A program made the translations under genes and the position numbers. A stretch of DNA of 64,000 nucleotides, from the NCBI RefSeq assembly GCF_035594125.1, contig NC_087151.1, positions 23,295,079 to 23,359,078 on the forward strand, read 5' to 3'. This stretch comes from Scylla paramamosain. Its lineage: Eukaryota; Arthropoda; Malacostraca; Decapoda; Portunidae. Every line of letters begins with the position of its first letter. Positions within the stretch are counted from its first letter, which is position 1. The notes under the pieces are model-generated. The model was given only the letters and a program-made list of their open reading frames with translations. It was not told the origin of the DNA and did no database searches. Positions 26,189-35,558 of the stretch are shown here, one piece after another.

Positions 26189-27475
26189 TGTATTTTGAGT
26201 GTTTTTTTAGTGATAGGTACCAAAATACCATAATGCATGCCAAGCTCTTTTTATAGATAATAGAAACAAGATTACCTGAAAGGTGCTTTTTTCACTGATT
26301 TACTGCGTTTTAGGCATCAGAACACTAAAATGATGGAAAGCATTGTATATTGGAAGACAAAACATTACCAAAAACCGTGCCTTTTTAATTTTTTGAGCTA
26401 TTATGTACCAAAACGCTAACATGCATGCAAAACACCCATTAAGAAGAAACAGAATAACTTTACAAAAAAAAAAAAAGTGTATGTTCAGTGTTTTGAGCTC
26501 CTTACGTAAAAAAAAATACGATAAAATGCATGTAAAGTATCCTATATTGAAATGGAAACGATGTAGCAAGAAACGTGTGTTTTTTTTTTAACATCTTAGG
26601 TAACAAAGCGTTAAAACACGTGAAAACACTTTATATGGAGAAACAGAACAACATTGTCAAAAACGTCTGTTTTGAGGGTTTTTTACATTGTTATGTACCA
26701 AACGCCAAAATGAATGCAAAACACTCTATATGGAGAAATGAAAGAACATGATGAGGAACATGTATTGTGAGTGTTTTTTGAGCTTCTTAAGTACCAAAAG
26801 TCTAAAATGCGTCAATAGCATTTTATATGAAGGAAGAAAACAATATTATGAAAAACGTTTATTCTGAGTGTTTTTCACATTGTTATGTACCAAAGCAACG
26901 AAATGTATGCAAAGCATTCTGTATGAGGAAACAAAATGACAATACCTGAAACATGTCTTTTGAGTCATTTTTTAACCTATTAGGCACCAAATTGCTAAAA
27001 TACATGGAAAGCACTCAATATTGGACCACAAAAACATAAAGAAAAGCGTGTCTTTGGAGTGTTTTTCAGTTTTGTATATACCAAAACACTTAAATGCATG
27101 GAAAACACCCTTTCTGTAGAAACAAAATTACATTACCAAAAGTATGCATTTCCAGTGTTTTTGAGTTTGTTAGGTACAAAAACAGGAAAATGCATTTAAA
27201 GAACCTTATGTGGTGAAACAAAGTAATATTACCGGAAACGTGGATTAAAAGTGTTTTTGACATTCTCAGGTAACAAAGTGCTAAAAACGCGTGAATAGCA
27301 CTTCATATGTATATAGCACTTCATCTGTTTTTAGTATTTTAGGCACCAAAAAAGCTAAATTACATAGAAAGCACCCTATACTGGGATACGAAAGAATAAT
27401 ACAAAAATGTGTATTTTTGGGTGTTTTGTGTTTTTGAGCATCTTATGTATCAAAACGCTAAAAAGTAAGTAGTAG

Positions 27476-27590
27476 GGAAATTGCCATGGGAGTTGCCCAT
27501 CCTAAATTGGCATGCCATGGGAGTTCCCATGGAATGGGGACTCCCATGGCAATGCCAAATTAGGATGGGCGACTCCCATGACAATTTTCC
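27476..27590. repeat. 115-bp imperfect inverted repeat at the left edge of the provirus island
   Basis: Sequence from GGAAATTGCCATGGGAG on the left to CATGACAATTTTCC on the right is largely self-complementary around 27,532. Arms carry TTGCCCATCCTAAATTGGCA against TGCCAAATTAGGATGGGC, and inner arms GCCATGGGAGT against CTCCCATGGC. It could form a long hairpin. It lies a few bases inside the junction between satellite and island and could be a foldback or MITE-like element or a decayed element terminus. No partner is seen at the right boundary. Confidence 0.85.
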
Positions 27591-27599
27591 GGAGGCCTC

Positions 27600-28190
27600 A
27601 GTGGCAATCTATTTCAGAATGGCGACCCTGGCTGTAAATTAACCCGGGGGGGAGTAGCGGATCATTCACGACGACGTCACCAGGGCCGATGTTAATCAAT
27701 GATGGTGGGTGGGAAATAATTGAATGGGAAGGGGGTGGGAGGACTGAACGCATCAGGCACGGCAGGCGGCTGGGATCACTTACAGCTACACGTTAGGGTC
27801 GCCATCACACGCGTGGTGTGGGAGACTCTTAATACATTGCCATGGAGGCCTCCCTTTCACTTGCGTGGATCCTGGACAGCCAGGGTGGTTTGAGTCTTGC
27901 CATCACATGTTCCCTCCGATATCTCAGTACATTCCAATGTCTCCACCACTCAAGGGTCAAGGTTGACGCAAGGGAAGAGGGTGGGGGAGGTCTGAACGCG
28001 TTAGGAAAGTGGGTGGCAACGCCACCACGCAGCTGCCATGCGCTAGTCGTTCACGCGGGTCCTGGACGGCCTGGGTGGCAAATCTTTCCATCACGTGTTC
28101 CCTCTGACATCTCAGTACATTCCAATGTCCTGCCTCTTCCAGATGGCCAAGGTCGTCGTGATTACCCACGTGGTTCCGTTACCTGCGATC
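27600..28190. repeat. GC-rich region with imperfect tandem repeats
   Basis: Blocks recur in order. CATCACATGTTCCCTC followed by ATCTCAGTACATTCCAATGT at 27,901 recurs at 28,089 (188 bp apart). A preceding TCCTGGACAGCC-type block is shared, and GGGAAG...GGTGGGAG..CTGAACGC occurs near 27,730 and 27,972. No convincing protein is encoded. A plus-strand open frame spanning 27,842-28,450 simply crosses these repeats and becomes Ala/Val-rich by reading a Gln-rich stretch antisense. Polinton-type elements often carry tandem repeats near their ends, which is a possible but untested explanation. Confidence 0.65.
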
Positions 28191-28572
28191 CCTTTACCTT
28201 GGATGAAGCATCTGTGACGGCGACTTCTTCTTCACCTCCTGATCCTCATTGCTGCCTACAGGTGACTCATCTGACTGACGCGGCTGTGTTTCGGCAGGCG
28301 GCAGCATCAGCGACTCCGGGGGTAGCAGTCACGATTGCTGCAGCGGCTGCCACTGTGGTTGTGGCTGCTGCTGCGACTGCTGCGACTCCTGTCCTGATGA
28401 GACATCAGGAGGTGGGCTTGCTGGCAGCGGTGACATGTCGTTATACCTGAAGATCAATTTCTTCTTTGCAGGCTCTGACATTCTCTCCACATTGACATCC
28501 TCATGGTTGGCGCGGCTTCGCTTACCCCCAACATCACCCAGGTAGATATAAAAGTGGAAAGAGATACGTTCT
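28190..28572 (-). CDS. Possible exon of a Gln/Ser/Pro-rich protein with a basic nuclear-signal-like segment (uncertain)
   Basis: Unrecognised. On the minus strand a frame opens just after an excellent splice-acceptor-like sequence (pyrimidine-rich TTCTTTTTTTCTGTTACAG ending near 28,572). It encodes a segment with GGKRSR and, about twenty residues on, EPAKKKL, which together resemble a bipartite nuclear signal. A low-complexity stretch rich in Gln, Ser and Pro follows (SQQSQQQPQPQWQPLQQS). An in-frame TGA at about 28,329 interrupts it; the same frame continues to about 28,190 with a charged tail. It lies downstream of the capsid genes on the same strand, so it might be a provirus accessory gene, but no family is recognised and it may be non-coding. 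Confidence 0.35.
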
Positions 28573-29357
28573 GTAACAGAAAAAAAGAAGATGAGAACAA
28601 TGGAAAAGTTTGTTTTTTCTCCCCTCCTCTTCTTTTTCATGTAATTTACAATGGCAAAGGTGCGCGATGGCATGCAAGGCAATGGTATACTTACCCAAGG
28701 CGATGGCGAAGTGACATTTATCCGTCAGCATTTACCCCATATTGACCCCTTTCCCACACCCCGCCCCTTTTCCCTCATGTACCTTATTACCACTTTACAG
28801 ATATTATGACATCTCGCTCGGTTGCCGGCCGGGCAAAACGTAGGCATGCAATGTGGCATTTTACGAAATATTATGTAAGCCATACGAGTAATTTTTTTGT
28901 CATTATATAGATATTGATGCTTTTTAAAGCTGGTGTGAATAATGCACATTGCACGTTTTAATGTATGCCAACTCAGTATAAGGCAAAAGAACATGCAATA
29001 AATGCCGCGCACGAGGGAATTCAACCCCTAAAGTCGATAATTTAATGTGGTAATTTTCATATGTGGACAAGTTAGCATGAAATGATGTAAGACGGCAGAA
29101 TTGTATTTGGGATGTAAGTTACAGCTATCGTAATAGCCTATGGTCTTACTTTGAAAATTAAGACAAACAGTAATTCAGTGGCCCATGCTCTTCGAGTCAC
29201 TCAATGTATTTAGAATGAAAACGCATTGCTTCTCCTGTTTTCTGGCAAGATTTATCGGCTCTGTCACACGGCGTTGGTTGTGACAGCCTGAAAAATAAAC
29301 TCAACTGCCCAAGATGCCTGCTAGACCGGCTTGTATTTCACGTGCATTCATGATAAC
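28573..29357. other. Unassigned region downstream of the major capsid gene
   Basis: No family, RNA gene or repeat is recognised. Base composition is close to that of the neighbouring provirus rather than the satellite. Short frames exist on both strands but none has features worth reporting. It probably represents 3' flanking or non-coding provirus sequence. Confidence 0.5.
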
Positions 29358-30640
29358 TTATACATGGACAATGCAGTGAACGTGACGATAATGATCAATT
29401 TCTATGACACCGGTAGTGTCGGTGAAAAACATGATGATGCGGTTATGATTACGTTCCTTAGCAAAAGACAGATTTATTCTTAGATTCCCTAATTTATCCA
29501 GAGGGATGGCATTGTCCACGTCCTCTGTCACAAAGTTAAGGAAACATACTGTCCGACCTTTATTAAAAGCATCAAGTGCTAGGGAATTATGCGTGTCCAA
29601 TCCTAGTGACTCAAGGGTCGTGCAAAGTAATTTTGACGCGTGATGCGGGAAAGAGCTGCGAACGTTATAAATGGTCTCCCCATTCACAGTGATATGTACA
29701 TGTGACAGATCAGCGTGATGAAAATATAAACCGTTCTTATCAATTATGCCTTGTAAGTTGTCCATATCAACTATTGCCATGGTCAAATTTTGATGTATGA
29801 TTTGCGCATAAGGTAATTCGGCAATCAAAGATGTTTGATTGGCATTTAACACATACGTCTTACTGAGTGTCCTATTGAAAGTGTATTGCATTGGATTTAG
29901 AGTCAAGGAGTTATTTAACGATTCTAAGGCGGGTGGATGCAGCGTGATGTGATCAACCCATAACTTAGCCATCTCGGGCTTAAATTTGAAACTGCTGGCG
30001 TCTTGGTGTGAATTAAGAATCCATGTTTTGTTAGCCAATTCTAATTGAATTCTCACATCGACAGAGTCAAGCAGGTAAGCGTCCAGACTTGATATATTAG
30101 AAAACAAAAGCGAAGTCATTGAATGGCCGTGCGTTTTACAATCTTTTATCATTTGTTTCTCATCTTTATTCCCCCCGTGAATTTATTGATTGTGCCTTTT
30201 GATCCATCATAATCGCAGTGGTAGAAGGCGACGCGACCAATAGAGTCAATTTTATCCTTAGAGATTGTTGTAATTATTTTAATAAAGGCGTGATAGTTGA
30301 ACAAAGAGGATGACTCCACAAGCTGTTCGTTAAAATAACAAGTGTAAGACTTAAACATCGTATTATTCAAGCCATTACTAAAACCGATGTGATCGTCGTC
30401 GTCTAGTGGCGCGCCATCTACCTTCGTTATGCTAACTCGCAATTCTAGAGACCGTGTTGATAGATCCAAAAATTGTCCTGGAATGCCAGGCAGTCTAAAT
30501 TCAATGTAAGGGTCGTTAATCTCCGCATGATTATTAGCATTAGCGTCTAAATTAACGGGTAATGCGTCCAACTTTCGTCTTGCAGCGACTGACGATTCAA
30601 TGGTATGCAGGCGATTCACCTGCGGGAAGTTCTCACTCAC
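29358..30640 (-). pseudogene. Maverick/Polinton double-jelly-roll major capsid protein (hexon-like), split
   Basis: Structural protein of the icosahedral shell of Polinton/adintovirus-type viruses. It is read in two consecutive frames: an N-terminal part 30,640-30,149 (about 163 residues) and a C-terminal part 30,152-29,358 (about 264 residues) that overlap by four bases. The N-part has the family signature YIEFRLPGIPGQFLDLS, then LELRVSITKVDG and a NNTMFKSYTCYFNEQLVESS segment, the beginning of the first jelly roll. The C-part has DAYLLDSVDVRIQLEL, a LHPPALES segment, PYAQIIHQNLTMAIVD and FHHADLSHVHITVNGETI, which match the second jelly roll in order. No ATG is seen; the frame runs upstream of 30,640 to a stop near 30,727. 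The split is most simply a frameshift in one ancestral gene, so the copy is probably dead. It is the last capsid gene in a same-strand series. Confidence 0.85.
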
Positions 30641-30833
30641 AGCCGTCAGATAATTGCTCAGGGGGTGGAGGTCACTCCACCCTGCACATCCAGCCTGTAA
30701 TGAGTCATCTTCGCGACTAAGCTAAATATTGAAGATATCTGCTTAATAGCATGTCTTTCTTTTCAGTTGCCTGGTTGGCTGTTTTATATTTTTTTTTCTT
30801 TTCTCCGACTCCTACTTTCCTCTATTTCATTAC

Positions 30834-31073
30834 TCATCCACCTCGAATTATCCTTTCACCCACACCCTTCACGGCGGCGACGCCTCTATTTCTTAATGAT
30901 TTGCGAAGTTGTTTCCCCTCTAAAACATCTGTTAATAAATCTTTTCCCATTTGGTGTGCTTCGGGTGTCACAGTACGCATGAGAAAGGGAATTGCTCTTT
31001 TAGCAAAGCCACTCAAAACGGAAAATATGCCACCACCTCTTCTTGAATGGGAGTGGAATAAAAACCTGGATTT
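30834..31073 (-). CDS. Small pVI-like minor virion protein of the Maverick
   Basis: A short basic protein just upstream of the major capsid gene, where Mavericks and adintoviruses usually carry a small adenovirus pVI-like protein thought to help membrane passage. The open frame runs from after a TAG at about 31,076 to a stop at 30,834. It has a glycine-rich start (SRRGGG), an amphipathic segment (GFAKRAIPFLMRTV), then MGKDLLTDVLEGK and a basic tail. The glycine-rich plus GK..L..DVL..GK pattern is typical of the family. No ATG is present in the open stretch; the first near-cognate start is a TTG at 31,016. Either the start is lost or translation relied on another codon. The function is inferred from position and composition, not from a catalytic motif. 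Confidence 0.65.
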   Translation of the reverse strand, partial: KSRFLFHSHSRRGGGIFSVLSGFAKRAIPFLMRTVTPEAHQMGKDLLTDVLEGKQLRKSLRNRGVAAVKGVGERIIRGG

Positions 31074-31198
31074 CGTCTAACCCCCCGCCTTTGCTTTGCG
31101 TAAAAAGCAAGTCACATTCCACTCAAGTGGGAGGTGTGAACGCTCTCGTCATCATGACCGCCATATCACGAATAAGACCGAGCATAATCACCGGCTTT

Positions 31199-32019
31199 TT
31201 ATTTCTGTGTGATATGCAGTAAGAGTGTAATTGATTTACCCCTCCCAAAGTGAATGGGGCGTCCAACTTGATCCGCGAGTTGAATCGCAATCAAATCGAT
31301 AATAGTTTTACTGAGCGATTTATATGCAGTCTGATGGAAATCTTTACCGCCAGCGGATTTCATACTAATGACTTCTAATAAGTTGACATTCTGACCACCA
31401 TATATCGTCGGTGACACACAGTCCATGTAAAATAGTGCGAAATCTATCCCCCCCTCCATTCGAAGCGGGAAAGGGGCGGGAATGAAGGGGGAGTCGTTTT
31501 CGGCATATGGACTGTATAAATTATACTTGGCATACTAATCAAAGCCCAAGATGTGAGCCATCCTGGATCCAAATTTCGCAGTCAAGTAGCAGAAATGGCC
31601 ATTGTTCTCGCACTGTGGGGCATTCTGAAAAATTGATCACCCTCAAAATACCGGTCATACTCAGTCTTCATATTCCTTTTTAATTCTGCGGCCAATTCGA
31701 TATTCATGACGTCAACCATATACCCAGTATCGCCCACCTCCATGCTCGTTCGAGGTGTGTATGTATGGAGTTTATACATACGTGTTTCATCGGTGTGGGT
31801 TATGGCCCAAATATCAATCCTGCAAGTATAATCACCCGCCATTAGACCCAAGAACTGTTTTGTATAAAAGCAGTTTATCAGACCTACTTCATATTCCTTA
31901 TTTGGATCAAGATGGATGGGGGGAGTGATTCTATTTTCAAAGCGATGGGGCTGGTTATGGGGGTAGAGCTCGGAGTTGCCAAGACTCGTCAAATACAGAT
32001 AATGCTCTGCTCCCGCCAT
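31199..32019 (-). pseudogene. Maverick/Polinton minor capsid (penton-like, single jelly roll) protein, broken
   Basis: Forms the vertices of the viral shell in this virus group. ATG at 32,019 begins MAGAEHYLYLTSLGNSELYP, followed by FENRITPPIHLDPNKEYEVG, which is the strand pattern ending in the EVGL-type motif typical of this family. The middle (IDIWAITHTDETRMY, then MNIELAAELKRNMK) is intact to about 31,600. There a frameshift occurs; the following segment (FGSRMAHILGFD) is in another frame and is followed by an in-frame TAG at 31,535-31,537. The C-terminal part (NDSPFIPAPFPLR, LFYMDCVSPTIYGGQNV, and a final VGRPIHFGRGKSITLLLHI) then reads to a stop near 31,199. All expected segments are in order; with two inactivating changes it is a pseudogene. 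An ORF start four codons earlier at a TTG is less likely than the ATG. Confidence 0.82.
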
Positions 32020-32120
32020 GATCAAAATAAAGAATAACGATCATCCCAATTAAGGAATACATTTATACTTAATTTGTCAAACACACATCAAATTTATTTC
32101 AAAATTTTACATGATATAGT

Positions 32121-32788
32121 TTATTTAGACTTCCTCACGAGAATAGTTTTATCTCCGAAAGGTTGAAGTCGGTTCGCCAGCCCTTCCACCATAGGCAGGT
32201 AATTATTCGTCCACTCATCCTGGCAGCGACCTCTGCACCCCATTCCTTCTGGGATGATAATCTGCTCCACGTCAGTGTTCGCCATGGTTAGCAAGGCAAT
32301 CTTTTTCAGGCAATTCTGGAAGTGTTGACGTCAGTTCATGCTTGTATCCATCTTGAGTCCTTCCACTAAAGCAAATCCTTTGATGTCGCAATTGCCTGTT
32401 GCACCTTCTCGTTACCCTCGACGGCCTTGCCCCAACCATACTGAGTCACGCAGGCCACCAGGTGAGGGAGATTTATGCTTCCTGTGGGAGGCGAGTGGAT
32501 AATGATACATCTTGGTTCATCTCTCGTGTCCGTCGTGGCCCAATGAAGCGAGTAGAGTCTCTTTCTAGCCGGATGCGTATTCTCGTATGGATAAATCGTT
32601 TTGAGGTCCCGCGCAATCCCACACAGTACGGTGGAGACCGCATTTAATGTGTAAGCAATATAACAGCGACAATCATGGAACGCGCTGTCGGTCAGCCTAC
32701 CCTCGACCACCTTCATCTTGACGACTAATTGGAGGGTAGATCCACATGTCAAACCCTCTGTGAGGGGAGTGAGGGGGAAATGTGGCAT
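32121..32788 (-). pseudogene. Macro-domain (ADP-ribose-binding, Appr-1''-p processing-like) protein, broken
   Basis: ATG at 32,788. Macro-domain features appear in the right order. Early comes KVVEGRLTDS (first strand and loop). Next is CYIAYTLNAVSTVLCGIARD (the buried Ala/Asn region followed by the GIA helix start), then KTIYPYENTHP. Then come RCIIIHSP and LPHLVACVTQYGWGK, similar to the N-x-x-x-QYGxGK stretch of virus-encoded macro proteins. The reading frame ends at 32,366. In another frame and past an in-frame TGA (32,331-32,333) the expected C-terminal half continues: HFQNCLKKIAL, then IIIPEGMGCRGRCQDEW, close to the family's IAFPxGIGCG...W motif, ending at 32,121. Members bind or hydrolyse ADP-ribose groups and in viruses can counter host ADP-ribosylation; for this protein that is inference. 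It sits between the minor capsid gene and an upstream Maverick gene on the same strand, so it is part of the element. It has two breaks and is not functional. Confidence 0.72.
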
Positions 32789-33083
32789 CGTGGATCTTAA
32801 TTTGCACGTATTGGTCGATATTACACCTCTTGCATAGTAGAATTATTCGTTCAAATTGACGCAGGTGTTATTTTTTTTCCTTTGTTGGTAGGAAGGGATG
32901 GAGGGTGGGGAACATATTATTTACTAGGGGATGTGGGTGATGGGACGAACCGTTTTGACCATAACCCTTATTAATTATCCATCAGTAGGTCTGCACCCCT
33001 GATGCGCCTAACACGTGCACGTCAATGACTCATGCGTTATTGATTTACTTACTCGTTTACAGGGTAACACAGGGCCTTTCATT

Positions 33084-33921
33084 TTAATATGCTTCCCATA
33101 TGTGACCGATCCCGCCGCCTATCAGTTTACTTTGTTGAGCTGTATTTCTGATGGCGCCCGCGGGGAGTTCCGCCAAATGAAGTAGCATTGATAATAATAG
33201 ACGCTCATCGGCTGAAATTCTTTTCACGTCCCCCTTTCTGTTGCTGAGTACTCGTATGAGATCAAACATGCTTATCGGCAAAAATTGCTGAAGTAAGTTA
33301 CCATGATCATCCCATGAAATCCCAGGTTTATCCTCCAATAATTTCAAGAGAGATAAACCGTATTCTCTAAAGGAAGGTGGAACAACAACTCGAATTAAAT
33401 CATCCAAGGGCGGATTGACAGGCGCGCGTGACGGCAGTGCCACAGTGGAGGCGACAGTGGTAGCGGTGGCTGGCGGCAGAAGTGAAGTTTTTTTTTTCTT
33501 GACTTGTTTTGTCGTGAATCGGTGCGGAGTTGCAACGTCGGCCAGTTTAAATTTACACCTCTCGGCAACTGAGATGGGAACTAAATAATATTCCTTCATC
33601 TCTATAGTAAACTTGTTATTGCCGACACGGCTATCGAGAGTAATGCAGCCAATATGCTGCCACCTCGTTTGGAGATTAGATTGGCTTTTTTTCTTGTACA
33701 CGAGCGTCTTCTTCAAGGCTACAGTGCAAATATCGCTCTTAAATTTTTTCAGGCGGTTAATGTTGGAATCATCGTCCGTCAGGCGTTTCTTCAAAAAGTT
33801 GGCGAATATTTCCAAGATGGAATTGACTTCGTGCTTATTCAAACTCTTCAAGACCTGCTTCCGCAATTTAGGGGAGAGAAGAGGAAAACAAAATCCTTTT
33901 ACTTCTATATCAATGGTTTTT
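33084..33921 (-). CDS. Maverick-associated protein of unknown function (about 260-280 aa)
   Basis: An open frame from 33,866 (a near-cognate TTG) to 33,084. The same frame is open upstream to the integrase stop at 33,924 with a plausible N-terminal segment (EVKGFCFPLLSPKLRKQV), so the real start is likely near 33,921 and disturbed by a one-base shift after an ATG there. The first half is highly basic and helical (FLKKRLTDDD, KKFKSDICTVALKKTLVYKKK), then a KKKK run and an Ala/Pro/Val linker. The second half (about residues 160-245) has the pattern LLKLLEDKPGISWDDHGNL, MFDLIRVLSNRKG and LLHLAELPAGAIRNTAQQ, which I recognise as common in Maverick-encoded proteins without known role. The basic N-terminus suggests nucleic-acid contact. 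This is the longest unbroken frame of the island. Confidence 0.6.
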
Positions 33922-33923
33922 CC

Positions 33924-34926
33924 TCATTCATATCTTACTAAGTTGTCCGCATCTATCCAAATGTCAAATTTATCTGGACGAAATACTTTTTTTTACCTCG
34001 CTCGACCTTTGATCGTAATACTCGTATATCGACCTGGTAATGTGTCGGAAGAGAGGACTTGATTAATTCTTCATTGTAGAATGCACCAGTCATGTCCTCA
34101 CCTACCAAATCCCTTATGTAATAAATAGGGATTTTATGTGAGTAATCCACATAACTTATCTTAAAAACCTCCTCAATATTGTTGACGGTATAACCCTTAT
34201 TGAATTTAAATTGCGTTCGGGAAGCACGTTGTAAGTGTACAATGTCTCCCATTTGGTGGTGACAGGTGGTGGAGGTGGTGAACCTGGGCCGGTGTTTGGT
34301 TATCACCCAAACCGCGGTGTGGGGTGTGATTGTACGTGTTTATTAGGGTTAGCAAGACGTTAATATACATCAGTGTATTGTTATGTGTGAGATATTTATT
34401 TATTTTCGCCTTTATGGTTCGGATGACCCTTTCTACCAAACTTGCCTTTGTTTCACGCGAGTAATTGGAATACAAGGTAATACCTTTCAAAGTTAGATAT
34501 TTTTCACTGCTTGATTACAAAATTTGGATCCCTTATCGGTAAAACTTCCCGACTCAAAAAAATTTTTTTCAGCGCTTGAAGGCTACTGCATTACTTGTCA
34601 GCGTTGCTACTTTCAAGTACCTGCTGGAAACGTCCAGGCAAAACATGATGTATCGAATGCCGCCACTGTGTCTGTGGAGCTTTTTAAATCTGCCAAATCA
34701 CAAGTTAAAATGACGGACGGTTTAGGAGCGAGAATTTGTCATTGCGTAAAACGTTTTAGTGTCGGCTTGTGAGGCGTATAAGTGTGGACACCCTGCAAAA
34801 TGCCCTCACATCGCGGAGTGTTAGAGTCTTATCGCTTTTCTTCCCCTCTCTGTAGAGTGCTTGCACGCCTCCTAAAGCCGCAGGATTCGTTATATCCAGG
34901 TAAATTTCGTCCAAAACTGCGTTCAT
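33924..34926 (-). pseudogene. int: Maverick integrase (RVE/DDE superfamily), multiply frameshifted
   Basis: Retroviral-type integrase that inserts the element's linear DNA. ATG at 34,926 overlaps the ATPase stop (ATGA, 34,926-34,923). The N-terminus carries IYLDITNPAALGGVQALYRE, a hallmark of Polinton integrases, then a YTPHKPTLKRF segment. The catalytic core shows the first Asp in TCDLADLK, RYIMFCLDVSSRYLKVATL, the second Asp in FTDKGSKFCNQ and the Glu in ASLVERVIRTIK; spacing between the last two is about 35 residues (DD35E). The C-terminal part (FKFNKGYTVNNIEEVFKI, IYYIRDLVGEDMTGAFYNEEL) is SH3/chromo-like and is followed by VLRSKVERGKKKYFV and DKFDIWIDADNL. Breaks: a shift near 34,780, a TGA at 34,739-34,741, shifts near 34,680, 34,565, 34,498, 34,270 and 33,975. 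All catalytic residues are visible but the gene is dead. Confidence 0.88.
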
Positions 34927-35558
34927 AGCAGATAGACATTCTCACAGGGCAGCTCATCCACAATATTTGTGCGCAGTTGAATTTCTTTGGGTACGTTCGG
35001 GGATGAATCGCACCAAAAATAACCGTGATCTCGTCTAAGCACGACATTTTTATAAATTTCCCTAAAGTGTTTCGCGTGCTCCTTTCCATAAAGTTGCCTG
35101 CCTAGACATTCGATTTGATATATATCTCTGTTTTTCATAAGAATGTAATGCGAGGCATTTAAAGTTATCGTTCTAGCTTACTTTCCAGGGAAAAAGACAT
35201 TCTGCGCTATCATTATAACTGAAAAAATTTTATGTCTCCCTTTGGTAAAGGCCTCTGCTATCGTTTGAGAATTGCCAGCCATGAGGAAATTGTCATCTAA
35301 TATTAAAAGCGTGTGCGTTTGCGGATCGTCATATGGACTATCATCATCCATCACGGGATCAATAATTTTCTCATGCACTTTGACCTTATCTTGAAAAGGA
35401 GAATTCTGCTGCAGCGAATGCAATGAGACGCCACAAATTATAATTATGTTAAATCCATGCTGATATTTCTCTATAATTTTATTGCAGAGGTGTGTTTTGC
35501 CTTAATTTGTATAACCTGCGATAATTATGCATGTAGGACATCTGAAGAGAATCAGCAT
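34923..35558 (-). pseudogene. Maverick FtsK/HerA-type DNA packaging ATPase, two in-frame stops
   Basis: Motor that pumps viral DNA into capsids. One continuous frame of about 211 codons runs from ATG at 35,558 to TGA at 34,923-34,925, interrupted only by TAA at 35,502-35,504 and TAA at 35,178-35,180. The first stop falls inside the Walker A loop: CIIIAGYTN, stop, GKTHLCNKIIEKY. Walker B is THTLLILDDNFLMA, followed by FTKGRHKIFSVIMIAQNVFF, which matches the family's (F)-T-x-x-x-H-x-x-x-S-V-x-x-x-x-QN-x-F stretch. After the second stop, TITLNASHYILMKNRDIYQ, HGYFWCDSSPNVP and IQLRTNIV complete the expected C-terminus. Length is normal for the family. There is no frameshift, unlike all neighbours except the 260-aa gene. 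The 4-bp overlap with the integrase start suggests a compact ancestral operon-like layout. Confidence 0.87.

Noticed and set aside
27842..28450. 202-residue plus-strand open frame with Ala/Val-rich tail
   Set aside because: It crosses imperfect tandem repeats and reads a Gln-rich minus-strand stretch in antisense; no domain or signal is seen.
30751..31080. Plus-strand 109-residue hydrophobic frame opposite the pVI-like gene
   Set aside because: It is the antisense shadow of the minus-strand virion protein, which has family-like features; the plus frame has none.
33613..34062. Plus-strand frame of 149 residues opposite the integrase and unknown gene
   Set aside because: Antisense shadow; the minus strand holds recognised integrase C-terminal motifs over the same bases.
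34923..35558. Reassigned TAA codon (alternative genetic code) to explain the ATPase stops
   Set aside because: Other genes of the island carry TAG and TGA stops and many frameshifts, so general decay is simpler.
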